Positions 45,971-58,440 of a stretch of DNA of 64,000 nt are shown here, piece after piece. Numbering within the stretch: position 1 is the first letter of the stretch; every line of letters begins with the position of its first letter. The notes below the pieces were generated by a model that was given only the letters and a program-made list of their open reading frames with translations, had not been told where the DNA came from and ran no database searches. The DNA is from Isoetes taiwanensis (Eukaryota; Streptophyta; Lycopodiopsida; Isoetales; Isoetaceae), in assembly GCA_021234155.1 (NCBI GenBank), contig JAJEKV010000309.1, positions 250,001 to 314,000 on the forward strand. The letters run 5' to 3'. Position numbers and translations under genes: made by a program.

Positions 45971-47500
45971 GTTAGAGTAAGAATTGAATTTTGAAAATAT
46001 TGCGTAGAGTTATGAAATACAATAATTAAAATATGAAATATGAAATAAGAAATTATAAAATATTATAACTAAAATATTATAAGATATCAAGTCAAATTTG
46101 TAAGCTTTGTGGGATTTGAACCCACATACATAATATCCATGTACATCTATGTACATCCGTGTGAAGAGTAGCATCTTATGGGATTTGAAGCCTATATACT
46201 ACTAGTAGCAATTGTAGATACGAACTTGTGAAAATCGCAAACATGATTACCATGACTAGACATGTACCGTAAGTAAAACCAAAGAAGTGCTAGATAGGTG
46301 ATGTTGCAAAGAAGCTCTCAAATTTTTTTGAGCAGCCCGTATAGAACACCCCGCATGCTTCTCTCAGAGATTCACTTAAAAACCCTTCCTCGCCTTTCGG
46401 TTGAGTGTATCCAATGCACCTGAATCTATCAAACTTAATAAGTTGCAAAATTTCTTGCAAGTTTTCTTCGAGGGCATTCCGGTCACCTCCTTCCAAGACT
46501 TGGCACTCGGGTGTAGTTGCCGATATAAAAACTTTCAATTGAATTCTCTCGCCACCCGCTTTCCTAAGACCTCCAACCATGATTGCACATCCACCATGTT
46601 CAAGAAGGTAAGGTGCTAACACAAAGACTGATGCCATAACTCTAAGTGGAAAACAAGCACGACAATACATGGATACCCCTTATAAAATGGTTTGCCGTGA
46701 GAAGTTGACACACGGGGTCTTAGCATTGGCTACAAGTTTCCATGCATAAGTTTTGAATCATATACCCTAGTTGTAGAGTCGTTTCGAGGAATAAGTCGCC
46801 ACTATAACTTTAAAAGCGAGCTACAACTAAAGCATGCAAGAGATGCCAGGAAGGTTTTGTAAGGGGTTTGCGACACCTGAATGTGTCACTACTGCTTATA
46901 AATCTGCGGAAATAGAATCAAGCACAAGTTAAATTTAGAACAACGTAAGCCAAACCGTCATAGAAAGCATCCGCTTTGATCTACCGTAAGATAAGATTTC
47001 AAGAACAGGAACCCTAGAAAAGTGCTCAAAATGAAGGGGAAATCCCGGAATGCGAAGATGAAGCAAGGGCGGAAATCTTGGAGGGGAGATGGAGAGGGCC
47101 GGCTGGTTATGGAACCCTAAAGTTTGGGCACACGATGGTTGCATGGCAAGGGTTTTTCTTGTTTTTTTTTTTCCTTTTTAAAGAATACCCCAATTGTAAA
47201 CCCGTTAAATTTAAAACCATGCATTCAATCTGCGCCATTGAAAAAGAGTAGGGGGTGCCAATTACAACCCTTTTAAAAAAAAACTTAATAGACAAAACAT
47301 TATAAATTTAATCGTGACCGCTCGATGCTGCCTCTCATAAAAAATGAATGGTCAAGATAAGCGTCACTCTAGAAATACTGTTTAGTATGCCTAGATGAAT
47401 ACGGCAATGAAATCATAGGAAAACCTTTGTAAATATCGTACAAAAACACAAAGATGACCCCCTGTCATTATGCTAGATATTGAATACTGAGGGCTCAATA
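45971..47500. other. Unassigned sequence with T-arm-like boxes
   Basis: Two boxes, gggatttgaacccacata (46,111) and gggatttgaagcctatata (46,179), resemble the reverse complement of a tRNA T-arm, but no matching acceptor, D or anticodon arms were found. The minus-strand frame 46,670-46,290 (126 codons, with LKVFISATTPECQVLEGGD) has coding-like composition but no family I recognise. The remainder is without signal. Confidence 0.3.
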
Positions 47501-48800
47501 ATTGAGATGCTCATCTAGAACCCCAAGTATATATATGCCAAGTCATGCACAGATGGGACTCTGAGAAGTTGTGGGAGCGTGGAATGGAATGCTAAAGTCA
47601 AATAACGATTCCTGACCATCTCAAAGGCAAAACATCTTAGCAGATTACGGCTTTCATCTTCAATAATCTGTAACTGGCAACATGCATATAATCTCGCTTC
47701 TCGTGGCAATTATGGCCTGTGCAAATTGATGCAATAGCTGCCAGCGTTGTTTTGGACAAGAAAGCAAGAAAATAAGATTGTGGTCCTGGAGCAAAGTGGG
47801 ATTTATATATGCGTGATAATGACCAGTTTTAACTTGGGCTAAGGTAACTGCATCCCACATCTTCTGAGAAAAATAACCATCGAGATATTGTTAAAAAAGC
47901 TCGTGATCGAACCAGCAAGCACTATCTGAGTTGTTTGCAAATGCACCGCTGAGCAAAACCAGGCATTACAATTTCCTTTCCAACATCGTTTCAAACGCTG
48001 GGGAGATTCAGCCATAGCAAGCGCGAGAAGAGGGTACCTATCATCATTCATGTGATGCACCTTGCTGATATAGTGAAGATGGCACTTCATTACAGAATAT
48101 TAAAGAGTCCAAAATCCCGTCACTTGTAAAAGAATAGCATAGGCCATCATAGTTTTGATTCCTAGGTAAGTGAGAAAGGACTTTTGCACTTCCAAGTTCT
48201 TCCAATCACTAGCACTAATGGCAGGGCCCATACTTTAGAACCATACAGTAAAATAGGTTCTACCAAAGCCCAAAACAAGTGGGATTTTCGTGATCAATCA
48301 TGAATCTTTGCACAAAAACAATTGTTTTGCATTACATAGAGTGTTCTCGACCCCAGCAGCCACACGCTTTGGTAATACTTGTTCCCAAAGTGTGTTCTTA
48401 CAAAAACTCTACATCAAGATACTTGTAGCTATCTAGAATTTCAACACGTGGCTATCATGGTGCAAAATTAATTGGAACGGTGAGAAGATTGAAATATCAA
48501 GCTTAATCTTTTTGAAATTACACACAGGGCCTGTTCTCACAAAAACTATACAGAGCATGTAAATATTGTTGTATATTAGCAACTCCAGATGTGCCATAAA
48601 GTTTAAACATCATCAACATACCTACGTTGTCCGATAATATAGTATACTAAACTGGTCTTTGCCACCATAATGATCAAGCCATTCTTCTAATTGATCAATG
48701 TACAAGCCAAAGACGTAGAAGATAGAGAGAAACCGACGCATTCTAATATTGCTAGTGATTTGGGCACTCGATCTTTGGAGACTTAGCAAAGACCCTTTCA
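47500..48800 (-). pseudogene. LINE remnant 3: RT and zinc-knuckle C-terminus
   Basis: The minus strand from 48,790 reads RRFLSIFYVFGLYIDQLEEWL, the RT motif just before YADD. Later come EPILLYGSKVW and a Trp-rich stretch (about 48,270-48,150), then YPLLALAMAESPQRLKRCW (about 48,030) and ACCQLQIIEDESRNLLRCF (about 47,680-47,620), the C-terminal Cys-rich region. Stops and shifts are frequent. The 5' part is absent, and it ends near the copia LTR at about 48.9 kb. It resembles remnant 2 closely enough to be the same superfamily. Confidence 0.65.
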
Positions 48801-48989
48801 TATGAAAGTTTTAATACAAGATAAATTTGTTAATTAATTTATCCTTGATTTTATCTCAATCAAAACTTATCCTTTATGCACTAGGAAATTAACAAAATTC
48901 CCTTTTGCAAAAAACCTTTTAGAATACCAAATGATGTTTTCTTGTCAATAAGACCTTCAACTTTTACAATAGTCATCCAAACATAAAAC

Positions 48990-49389
48990 ATTGCAGTGAA
49001 AATATTCGACTTTTAATCGATCGAACAATACTGGCTTTGATCTCGAACACTAGCTCAAAAGTTCACACAATTCCTGTGTCTCCAAGCTATCACCGTATAA
49101 CCTAACCGATAAAAGCTGCAAATCAGAGAAGATAGACTTGCCAATTCAGAGGTTTTGCACCTCGAAATATCCCACAGCCCAGAACCCAAAACCCTGACGT
49201 TGACGTTTGACTTTGAATTTCCCCAATGGTTTATTAAATAAATAAACTCCTTTCAAGAATGTTAACTTCACAATTAAATTAGGGCAAAGGTTCCTCCTCC
49301 CCGGAGGCACTATGTGATTGATTTTTACCAGAGGTGACATTAATCAAGAAGACACCAACCAATTATGCAATGACATCATTTTTCTAACA
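48990..49389 (-). repeat. Copia 3' LTR (minus strand), inner boundary approximate
   Basis: On the minus strand a polypurine tract (GAAGGAGGAG, about 49,399-49,390) is followed by TGTTAGAAAAATGATG at 49,389, the usual LTR start. The LTR end is not fixed. A CACTGCA near 48,990 is a candidate, and LINE sequence begins shortly after. Confidence 0.6.
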
Positions 49390-49399
49390 CTCCTCCTTC

Positions 49400-50000
49400 A
49401 TTGCATAAATAATCAACCTTCAATTGTTTTTGAAAAACCTGTAAACTTGTTTTCTAAAGCCCTTTAGTGAAGACATCTCGCCATATCTGTCGGTTCTAAT
49501 ATACATCATTTGAATATTGCCGCTTGCGGCTTGATCCCCGATGTGGTGCATACTTAACTCTATATGTTTGGTTCTCTCATGATCAATTTGGATTTTTTAC
49601 TATTGCAATGCAACTTTGGCTATCAAAAAATGTTAGTTGGATTTATTTGTTCAAACCCTAACTCTTCTAACAATCTTCTCAACCAAACCACTTCTCTTTG
49701 TCAAGAGTGAGGAACCAAAGATATTCAAATTTTCAAAGCAGATGATAAAGCAATTGGCATACTTCTTAGTTCTCCAAGATATGGCATCTCCTCCAAGAAA
49801 GATTGCATATCCTGTTGTTGATTTTCTTTCAGTTTGATCTCCTGTCCAATCAGCATCAGAGTAGGCCCACATTTGAAGATTATCATTGTCAAAAGTTATT
49901 CCAAAATCTTTTGTGCCTTTCAAATATTTCAACACTCTTTTGCAACCGTACCAATGTAATTTTTGGGATTATTGCATCTTACGCTAAGAATATTGTACAT
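49400..50000 (-). pseudogene. Copia RNase H (minus strand), frameshifted
   Basis: Reads VLKYLKGTKDFGITFD-like at the start, then the catalytic block YSDADWTGDQTERKSTTGYA and FLGGDAISWRTKK (49,935-49,780). After a frame change it reads ERTKHIELSMHHIGDQ (about 49,580-49,530) and decayed C-terminal sequence before the polypurine tract. RNase H would degrade the RNA template during reverse transcription. It belongs to the copia element that continues to the right end of the window. Confidence 0.85.
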
Positions 50001-50186
50001 AACCGATATCGGCCTAGTATTGTTACTCAAGTATAACAAACACCCAACTAATGCACGGTATGGTACCTGCTGCATATATTCAAGTTCCTTTGAATCAACT
50101 TCAGTATTTGCAGTTAAGTTATGTCACAATGCAAGCATCTTGCATATTGAATTTTCTGATCATGTTCTCTATATGACCCCTTTGTT

Positions 50187-50867
50187 TTAACTTCGATTTT
50201 TGTTCTTCCCGTCGCCCTTATGACTTCTATACCCGAAATTTTTGTAATGGTCCCCGTCGATCATTTTAAATCGATGTTTCAAAATATTCTTGGAGAGATT
50301 CAAAATTTCCATTGAGCTGGCAGTCATAATACAATCATCTACATACAAGGCTAGCATGCAGAAATCATTCCCCTGACTGTACCTATACAAGTTACCATCA
50401 TTTTGCAACTTTTCAAACCCTTGTTCTCTAAGAAAAGAATTCATGCAAATATACCACCCCTGGGAGCTTGCTTTAGACCATAAACTGCTCTGTTCAGTTT
50501 CCAAACAAGATTTTCTCCTTCTTCAAAACCAAGAGCTTGTCTCATATAAATATCTTCTTCTAGTGTAGCATTTAGAAAAGCTGTCTTTACATCCATATGA
50601 TGTATTTCAAAACCAAAGTGCATTTGCCAAACTTAAGAGTACTCTTACACTTGTAAGTTTGACAATAGGAGAATAGGTTTCATCATAATCTTGGCCCTGT
50701 TTTTGAGTAAACCCTTGTGCAACTAACCATGCTTTGTATTTCTTGGAACCATCTGCATTATCTTTAATTTTGAAAATCCATTTACTACCAATTATATTTT
50801 GTCCAGCTGGTTGTTCTACAACATCATAAGTGTGAGTATCTGCAAATGAGTTTAACTCATCACTCAT
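50187..50867 (-). pseudogene. Copia reverse transcriptase (minus strand), frameshifted
   Basis: From 50,867: MSDELNSFADTHTYDVVEQP, SKWIFKIKDNADG, AWLVAQGFTQKQGQDYDETY. After a shift at about 50,620 come HHMDVKTAFLNATLEEDIYM and VYGLKQAPRGG. After another shift come EQGFEKLQNDGNLYRY and LALYVDDCIMTAS with the catalytic YVDD (about 50,350-50,339). All RT blocks are present in order, in three frames. Confidence 0.9.
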
Positions 50868-51100
50868 GGCATTTTCCCACTGCTTGGCATTACTACTTTT
50901 AAAGGCCTGCTCAACAGTTCTAGGTATTTTTCATTCTCTATTATAGCCATTATTTGTTCCCTGAACATCAATTTACGCTTTTGCTCAAACCTTTTTACTT
51001 CTACCCATTATATTCCTTCCATAAATGTCTTTGTCAAATTGAACCTCACCTAGAAGCCTTTGTGCTTCCAGTTTTCCCTTTTTCTAACCTTTTCTCTCGA

Positions 51101-52065
51101 CTAGGTCACTTCAACAACTCGCTCAAGAATGTCATTTTCCGCCTTCTCGTGTTCTGGCATGTTGAAGCCCTCTTCATCATCAATTTGATTTATCATATGT
51201 TGATGATGATTTCTCAACTGTGTTGCCTTTGAGACTTGATGTCTATTTTTATAAAACATCCTCACAAAAACAACATCTCTACTAATGATTATGTTTTTGT
51301 TTTCTGGAATAAAAATTTTGTAACCTTTTGACTGGTTATCATGGCCCACTAGGTACCCCACTTCAGCCTTGTCATCAAGCTTTTTCCTGAGCTCATCTGG
51401 CTTATGCACATAAGCTAAACATCCATAAGCTTTAAATTTTTCATAATCAATCTCCAAATGCTCTCCATACCACATTATATCGAATATTCCCTTTAGACTA
51501 GATGTAGGCATTTTATTTTGAATGGCATTACAGCGCTAGCAAGGCTTCTTCCCACAAGTAGTTTGGCAAACCACTATTCTTAATCATTGACCTAACTGCA
51601 TTCATCAAAGTTCTGTTTCTTCTTTCGGCCACTCCATTTTGTTGAGGAGTGTATCTACAAGTCAGTTGTCTCTTAATGCCATTTGCTATGCAAAAACTTT
51701 TAAACTTGTTTGAATCGATCAGATCTTATGCATTTTAATTTCTTGCTGCTTGTCTTTCTTCCATAACAAACGCTTTTGAATGCAACTAATGCTTGAGCTT
51801 TGTTAGCCAACAAGTAGCACTTGCATTTTCTGGTATGATCATCAATAAAAGTGATAAAATACCTTTTGTTTGTCCTTCTCTCGATGTTTAGAGGCCCACA
51901 CAACCGGGTTTGCACTAGCTCTAAGATTTCTTTGGTCTTCTTTTTGATTTGTGAAAAAGGCAATCTATTTATTTTGCCTAGCATACAACCTTCACAAATA
52001 TGCCCTTTTCCTTCACTTTCATATTTGATAAATCCTTTCTTTGCTAATGCCTTGATTATTTGCAT
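51101..52065 (-). pseudogene. Copia GAG-pre-integrase and integrase (minus strand)
   Basis: The frame 52,065-51,700 has HICEGCMLGKINRLPF followed by the integrase core (RYFITFIDDHTRKCKCYLL, KLKCIRSDR). The expected first catalytic Asp (HTDLCGP in the family) reads QTRLCGP here, so it is lost. The rest of the core (51,690-51,520) includes a shifted block equivalent to PQQNGVAERRNRTL, and 51,511-51,101 holds the C-terminal block EIDYEKFKAYGCLAYVHKP with LVGHDNQSKGYKIF and an acidic linker. Confidence 0.88.
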
Positions 52066-52247
52066 GAGTGTGTGCTAATCGATTGTGCCATAGTTCAAAT
52101 TCAGAAAAGCATCAACATTTGATAAGGTAAATCACCGACATGTTCAAACCGGAAATAATTTACCAACACGCTTTGCATAAAACTTGATTTCATTACCAAA
52201 CCATATATTACTGTACCCAATGTCATCAAACACTACCAGAGCCCAAA

Positions 52248-52646
52248 TCAACCAATTGGCCGACAGAGATAAGATTTTTGATGATCCCTGTACACACAAA
52301 ACATTTTAATATTTACTACATTTCCATGCAAATCATAAAGCCGCAATGATCCTCTCCCCTCAATCTTTTGCAAGGCTCCATTTCCCCACTTGCACACTCC
52401 TAGCTTCTCCTTGTTAAGTTTTTGAGCAAATGAGCAGAGGGACCTCGATCTTTCAGCTCCACTATCAACTACAAAGCATGACATAACTGTTAGTATTATT
52501 TTCATTTTCAAGAACGAGAATTCAGCAAGGTTACCTCATCTTCATCAATAATTTTCTCACTTTCCTCATGCTCTTGTGCAATGAAAGCACTGCCAGATTT
52601 TCTACCTCCTCCTCGACTCCCTTGATGCACCTCTTCCTCCGCTAGA
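52248..52646 (-). pseudogene. Copia protease and Gag-Pol linker (minus strand)
   Basis: The protease active site CFVVDSGAERS lies at about 52,480, followed by GNGALQKIEGRGSLRLYDL, as in the copia at 17.3 kb. Upstream, KSGSAFIAQEHEESEKIIDE is the linker from Gag. The frame runs into a gypsy LTR at 52,647, where the copia reading stops. It resumes at 63,637. Confidence 0.85.
52642..52646 (+). repeat. Left target-site duplication of the gypsy element (CTAGA)
   Basis: CTAGA directly precedes the left LTR and is repeated exactly at 63,632-63,636 after the right LTR. This 5-bp duplication proves integrase-mediated insertion. Confidence 0.93.
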
Positions 52647-53214
52647 TGTTTGGGGTCAGGGGTTGGGGAACTCCTGGAAGACAGCCTCATGGAGGACCCG
52701 TGGATCTAATGTAGGGAGAGTCCAGGGGACTATGTCATAGGGATTTGGCCGAAGAGAAGAAAAAGAAGAGAACAGAACAAAATGAAAGAAAGATGATAAG
52801 CTTTGATATCAATGATGAAATATGAGCTCTTTAATAGAGAGAAAACTGAAAAGGAGACAAGACTCAAAACTCATCTCCAAACTTATGAGCTAACTCTACT
52901 CATATATATAGTACAATGGCCTTGGGCCCAATATAGACACTCGACTGATCTGCAGTTACCTCTCGAAGGAGGCCGATCGACAGGAATGTTGGCAGTGCCT
53001 CTTGAAGTGCCCAGAATCACGCCGACGCCGACGCTGGCGGTGTGACGGGCCGTCACTTGTCTGAGCGGGCCTTGGACTGCCAAAGGCTTTTTGACCATGT
53101 GGGCCTTAGTCTTCTGTGGAGGCTTGGATGGACAGCGGGTTGATCGAGGATCTTTGAGCTTGACCTGTGGGACGATGCATGAATAGTCCTGCACAGTGAG
53201 GCACAGGGATAACA
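52647..53214 (-). repeat. Gypsy 3' LTR
   Basis: On the minus strand it starts TGTTATCCCTGTGCC (53,214) and ends CCCCAAACA (52,647). A TATATATATGAG promoter-like motif lies at about 52,914-52,903. The tract before it (GGTGGGGG, about 53,223-53,216) is a plausible polypurine tract. Confidence 0.92.
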
Positions 53215-56200
53215 CCCCCACCAAACGACACTCAGAGTGAAGAAAAGGAGGAAAGCGTTTGAGGGGCTGGAAGCCATCGTCGAAAAGTGATCCTCACACG
53301 GGAGTGAGAGGGCCCCATTATGGCACCGGGCCGATGAGATCTTGGATTGAAGAGCTTTGAGGTGTGTCTTGGCCAAGGGGTGATCAAAGATCAATAAGAA
53401 AGCGGACGCGTTACCATGTCTTCAATGTGCATCGCATGCCTCAAGAAATGTACGGATACCCATGAGGAGATCCGGCCAAAAGCAATAGATGCATTGGATT
53501 CACGGTGTGAAAAATGGACGACGATGATTTAAGAGCTGGAGCAAAATGCACGACCTGCAAAAATCTCCTTTGAAGATGGACACGACAAGGAGGAGGTGGA
53601 GGCGTTTCAAGAAAGAAGGTGTTGAGACCATGAAGATCCGATCCGCGTTGCTGCCAACCACGCCATTAGCAATGTAGATCCATTTGTGGTGGTGTTGGAG
53701 GTAGCACCTTCTTCCCAATGTGATCGGCTAACAAAAACGTGGATCCCAACGGAGATCCGCCGAGATCCAGGAGGTGGTGTCCCTGCATGACCATCCATGA
53801 CCTTGGTCCAAAAAGGAAGGTTTCAGGGGTGGTCGAACGGGCGTGGAGGTACACCTGGAAGCATAGGAGAAGGATCGTGGGGGGTGGGTTCTTGGCAGTC
53901 CCGGGAATTGATCGACAAGATGGGATCAAGTGCCCCACCCGCCCCATCCCAAAGAGAAGCGGTAGGAGCGCCGAGAGTCGATGTGAGGGCTATCCCATCC
54001 GTGTGGGGACCGGCTTGCTATCCAACAGAGTATTGTGAATCGATTGTAACCAGCGCAGGTGTCAGACATAGACTTTGCATAGGGAAGATCTTCTGGGATG
54101 TCCTAGATAATTCCTTATTTGTTTATCGCCTCGCTTTGCCGTAGAGAGATAAATGATTGGCAAGCCCGCATGTACCGATGAAAAGTTTTGGTCCGGCAGA
54201 TCCGCAAGATGGATTGTTATCCCGGCACCCATTGCGAAGTTGGGGATCACCGAAATACCGGGCGTGGGCCCATTGCCAAAATTTTCCCGTATCAACCCGT
54301 ATAGAAATCATGAAAATATAAGCCATGTAATGAACTTTCACGCCGAAAGTGAGAAAGCCTGGACGCAAGATGGAAGTGTATGAGATCAAAGACAACAAGG
54401 GCACAACACAACCCTTTGTCTTCAATGGAGAGTTCTGGCCAACCAGAAAAATCGACCGCCAGTGGGATATCCATTGTGGCCATACCAAGGTGGCTACTTG
54501 AAAGGGAAGAGGGCAACAGCAACCATATAATCGGCGATAGCAGAGGGAGCTGGAAGTCCACCGCATTCCCGTGGAAGAATTGAAGTCCGGCCAAGTTTGG
54601 TTGGAGCCTCATCGCAGGGATCAATAGCTTTGCCGCAATTTGTTGTTCGAGATCACTTGATCCTATTTTCCTTTTCGGGTAGGAGGCGGACGGGCCGACC
54701 GCCTCGAGAAGGATTGACCCGAGGAAGATTTCTGGCATTGAGACCTAAGCACCTAAATCTCCTCACACATCGGAAGTATTTTCCGCTTCCCTCTGACCTC
54801 CCAGCAGTTTCCATCTTGAAGAGAGGTGATCCGAGAGGTCCGGTAGAAAGCCGAAATAAGGAGGCAACTTGAGCATCTCGGGGAAAGATTTTGAACTTGA
54901 GTGCGAAGTTTTCTGTTAATAGCCCGAGCACAAGGCATTGAGTTTAGCAATATCTTCATCCTTGGTACTGTGGAGAGCTTTGGACTTGTTGTGTCCAATA
55001 GAGTCTGAATTTCCGGATCGAGCCGAGCCCCGCTGACCATGAAGTTGGCTGACTTGAGCTTGTAGGTAATTTTTGAGATCCGCATGAGCCGTAGAAGAGA
55101 GCTTCATGCTTGTCTTGAAGTTTGGCTCTCCAAAGGTAACTTGGGCGCTGTGCCTTTGAAGGTCTTGTGGTACCGCGACGAGGCCTCTAGTGCTAGCTGA
55201 ACCCCGCCATAAGAGCTGCCTTTGAGATTCCCTCAGAATTTGGCAAAGCAGCTTTGAGCATCCTGGCCGATACCGATACAACAACCGACGAGGGTGTTGT
55301 GGTGGTGGAATTGGTCGCTGCCCGGTTTGGGAGGTTTGTGAAAAATGGTGAAGTGGATGGTGTAGCAGAGGAAGACAAAGCTGACATGAGTGACCGTGGT
55401 CATGACCAGGGGAAGATGCATGGATGTGCCAACTTGGTGATTGACCGGAAGGAGCCTGAGGGAAGTGGAAGTATGAGAATTGGGTGGTGTGGGAGGGAAG
55501 TAATGACGGATGAGGGCTTGAAAGTGCCCTCCCACGTAAACTTCCGTAAATGGAAGTGGTACTCGGCGGTCCATTTTCTTGGAGAAGACGATAGAACATC
55601 ATTTGGGGCCAATCTATGGTGCTTGGAGTGTGTAGCAAGAAGGACCAAGTTATAGAAAGGCTTATTGATATGGGTGTTCTTGATAGAATACCCAAGGAAT
55701 TTGCCAAAAAATTTTACAAAGGTCCTCATGAGAGGCTTGTCGACACATTGGTCGACGATGGACATTGGCGTGATAAGGTGTGCACCAAAAACTCGCGGAC
55801 ATCAATATCCCGATAGCAGACCATGATACACAAGGAGTGTGCAAGGGAATATGAAATACCTCGAGAAAATCAAGTGTTGAGTCAATGAAATAGTGGTGCC
55901 ATCGACCACGTTGGTGTACCCCGCGGGCTGCGTTAACAATATTGGCTATGAACGCCGCGGGCGGGGATTTGGGAGCCGGAAGTTCCATTTGAGAAAATTC
56001 AGCAAAGCTGGTGTCGCTCAACGACGCCTTTATTGGGGCCAACAAGGGCTTCATGAAAGTGGGCCAAGAAGGACGTGATGCAAAAGGGCCGGATCCTGGG
56101 GAGCGAGTTTGAAGTAGAAAATCTTGGGGCAGCCATGAGAATGGATTTGCGTAATCTAAGAGAGATGCCAAAGGCTAAGACCAAAAGTCGAGCACGGAGG

Positions 56201-57110
56201 ATGAAGGGCAGAGGAACTAAAAGGTTTGTTTTAGGGCTTAATAACCTGAGGTGAAGAGGCATGAAGAGTGCGTAAATGAACCGCTGATGATGCTGTGTCA
56301 AGAGATGCTAAGAAGGAGATTGAGAGGCAAAATTTGGCTAAGTCCCCAAAACGTAAGGGAGAAAGCAATGGACGGTGAGGATGAGACGCGGAAAGAAAGA
56401 TCGGATGATGTGATGGCAAAGGACACCCATTAATGTTCGACTCTGGAAAGAAGGAATGGCATTCAATGCCGGCAACCTCGGCGGGATATCATTAAAAAGG
56501 AATGCGTCAAGGTACCATGGCTAGATATGCTACATGGAGAACAGATTCTCCTTTTAGAAACAAATTTTTGCATTGTAAACCACGCTATGCATTTGTGATT
56601 GGTCCACGCCGACAAGGAGGTCCTCGCCTGGCCATTATATAAGACGAACTGAGAGAAACGAAGGCATCCGATGGCGCTTCAGTATGGCTGCTGCTGGTTT
56701 GAACGAAGATTGCACCATGCCATCGAACCGGCCGAGTGGATCACTTGTAAGATGAACTGCTCGATCGGGCGCCTGCCACAATCGCGGGTATTCGTGATGG
56801 ACGGGCCGGTGTGCCGATGGCTGAACATCCCGACCCGAAGACCAACGGATGGAGGTGGTTCGCGACCTTCGCTGGGATCCGGAGCGTAACCTCTACCATC
56901 TCCTCAAGATCACCGCCCGAACCCGAGTAGAGGGTTTTTCCTCTTAGGACTAGTAGATAGGCTCGGTTCGCTTTTGCATATATAGGTGCCCATAGCGAAA
57001 TAGCTCGGGTTGCGCTGCACATTTTGTAAAAATTCTCCACTATAATATAATCTACCGCCTTTCTAGTCACTTTCTCTCGCGGGTGTTTGATTTCGAACTG
57101 TCTCTCGTGT
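53215..57110 (-). other. Extra 3.9-kb region between gypsy pol and 3' LTR
   Basis: Overlapping open frames occur on both strands. On the minus strand the longest are 55,707-54,916 (263 codons, Pro/Ser/His-rich, with a hydrophilic end LKNYLQAQVSQLHGQRG), 56,171-55,662 (169 codons, with AAFIANIVNAARGVHQRG), 54,738-54,292 (148 codons) and 57,070-56,741 (109 codons). On the plus strand 55,254-55,655 has 133 codons. I recognise no domain in any of them. Some plant gypsy elements carry an additional or envelope-like ORF in this position, which is the most natural comparison, but neither strand nor frame can be chosen from sequence alone. Confidence 0.4.
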
Positions 57111-58264
57111 TGGGATGTTCACTTACGTGTGCTGAAATGCTTTGAGGCGAAAACCATTAACTAATGTAGGTAATGGAGTGCCATCTAATTCAGCGAAGTT
57201 GGAAAACACTTGGTCTAACCACTTGAACAATTTGATAAGGGCCAAGCCAACTAAAACTTGAGTTTACAGGAAAATTTTTGTACCGGAATCATAAAGAAGA
57301 ACCAAATCTCCTTGTTTGAATGTTTTGTCTTCAAACGCTTGTCATGTAAAGATTTTTGCAACTGTTGTCCATGAAGAACACTAATATAAGCATCCTGCGA
57401 AGTTCATCCAACTGTTCTAATTGATAGACCCGTTTCTTTGAGATTTGGTGGATTATGAGCGAGTAGTTGAAACCGGAGTGTTGGAAGAATGAATTCAAAG
57501 GGCATGAGAGCTTACGACCATAAACCAATTTAAAGGAGTGTGACCCGTGAGCAATCTTGAAACAAGTATTGTAGGCCCAAAGAATCAGAGGGAAGTTTTG
57601 TCCGCCAATCAGGCGAGGGAAGCGTCACAAATTTTCTTGGAGAATGGTGACCGTGAGTTTTGTTGGTGCTTTTCGCCAACCCATTGCCTTGAGGATAGTA
57701 AGGTGTGCTCTTGTGATGATGTATCAAGAGATAATCCGCACGCCTCTTTGATAGTATGATTGATGAAATGAACACCACGATCGACGAAGCTCAGGTGGGG
57801 CAGCCGAATCGCGTGATGATTTGTTGATAGAGGACTCCGGCGCTTTTGCGGCGGTGTTGTCCGGAAGTGTACAAGCTTCCGCCCATTTGGTGGCGAGTCG
57901 GTGAGAACCAGGATGTATCGGACACGCGAGTGTGCCGCCACGGAGGGTCTATAGGTCCCACAAAGTCCATTCCCCATTTTTCAAGGGGAAGCGGGCGGGC
58001 TGGCGTCAAGGGAAGAGCGTCCGCGGGGCGTGGGGCGCCCCGCGGCCGGGTAAGCCGCCACACGTATGGCATGGGCGTGAGCATCTTTGAAGAGCGTGGG
58101 CCAATAATACCCGCAAGAAGAATTTTTGCGCCGGTGGTGTCACCATGAAAATGACCACCACCGAAGCCCCTTGATGAGCTTCTCCGAACAATGTCCGGAA
58201 CTTCCCGAGGGTAGAACACGTCAAGGATGGTGTCCTTACCTTTTGTAGAGATGTCCGCAACCAT
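57110..58264 (-). pseudogene. Gypsy integrase with GPY/F-like tail
   Basis: From 58,264 downward the zinc-binding N-terminal region is degraded. GFGGGHFHGDTTGAKILLAG follows, then PLEKWGMDFVGPIDPPW with the first catalytic Asp (about 58,000). After a frame change come DRGVHFINHTIKEACG and a block near 57,690 reading PQGNGLAKSTNKT, where the family normally has Glu at the position of Lys. A module resembling GPY/F with ELDGTPLPTLVNGFRLKAFQ closes the protein (about 57,200-57,135). At least two frame changes occur. Integrase would insert the cDNA and, with the CTAGA duplications, explains the insertion. Confidence 0.85.
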
Positions 58265-58440
58265 GGTGTAGTCACGGACCTCTCGAGAAAATTGATGGCG
58301 ACGGGATTGTCGCCAGGTGAGAGAGGCGTCTCATCTTCGTGGAAGAGCACCCGCGGAGGAGGCATTGCTGAAAATCATGGAACCAATGTGGTGTTGCCGT
58401 GACTAAAAAGTTGAGCATCGGGAAGGCGCTCCGAGATTCG

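Noticed and set aside
46090-46210. Possible tRNA gene on the minus strand
   Set aside because: A good T-arm is present, but no complementary acceptor strand occurs at tRNA distance.
55254-55655. 133-codon plus-strand frame inside the gypsy element as an independent gene
   Set aside because: It overlaps longer minus-strand frames, has no recognised domain, and is kept only as part of the unexplained 3.9-kb region.
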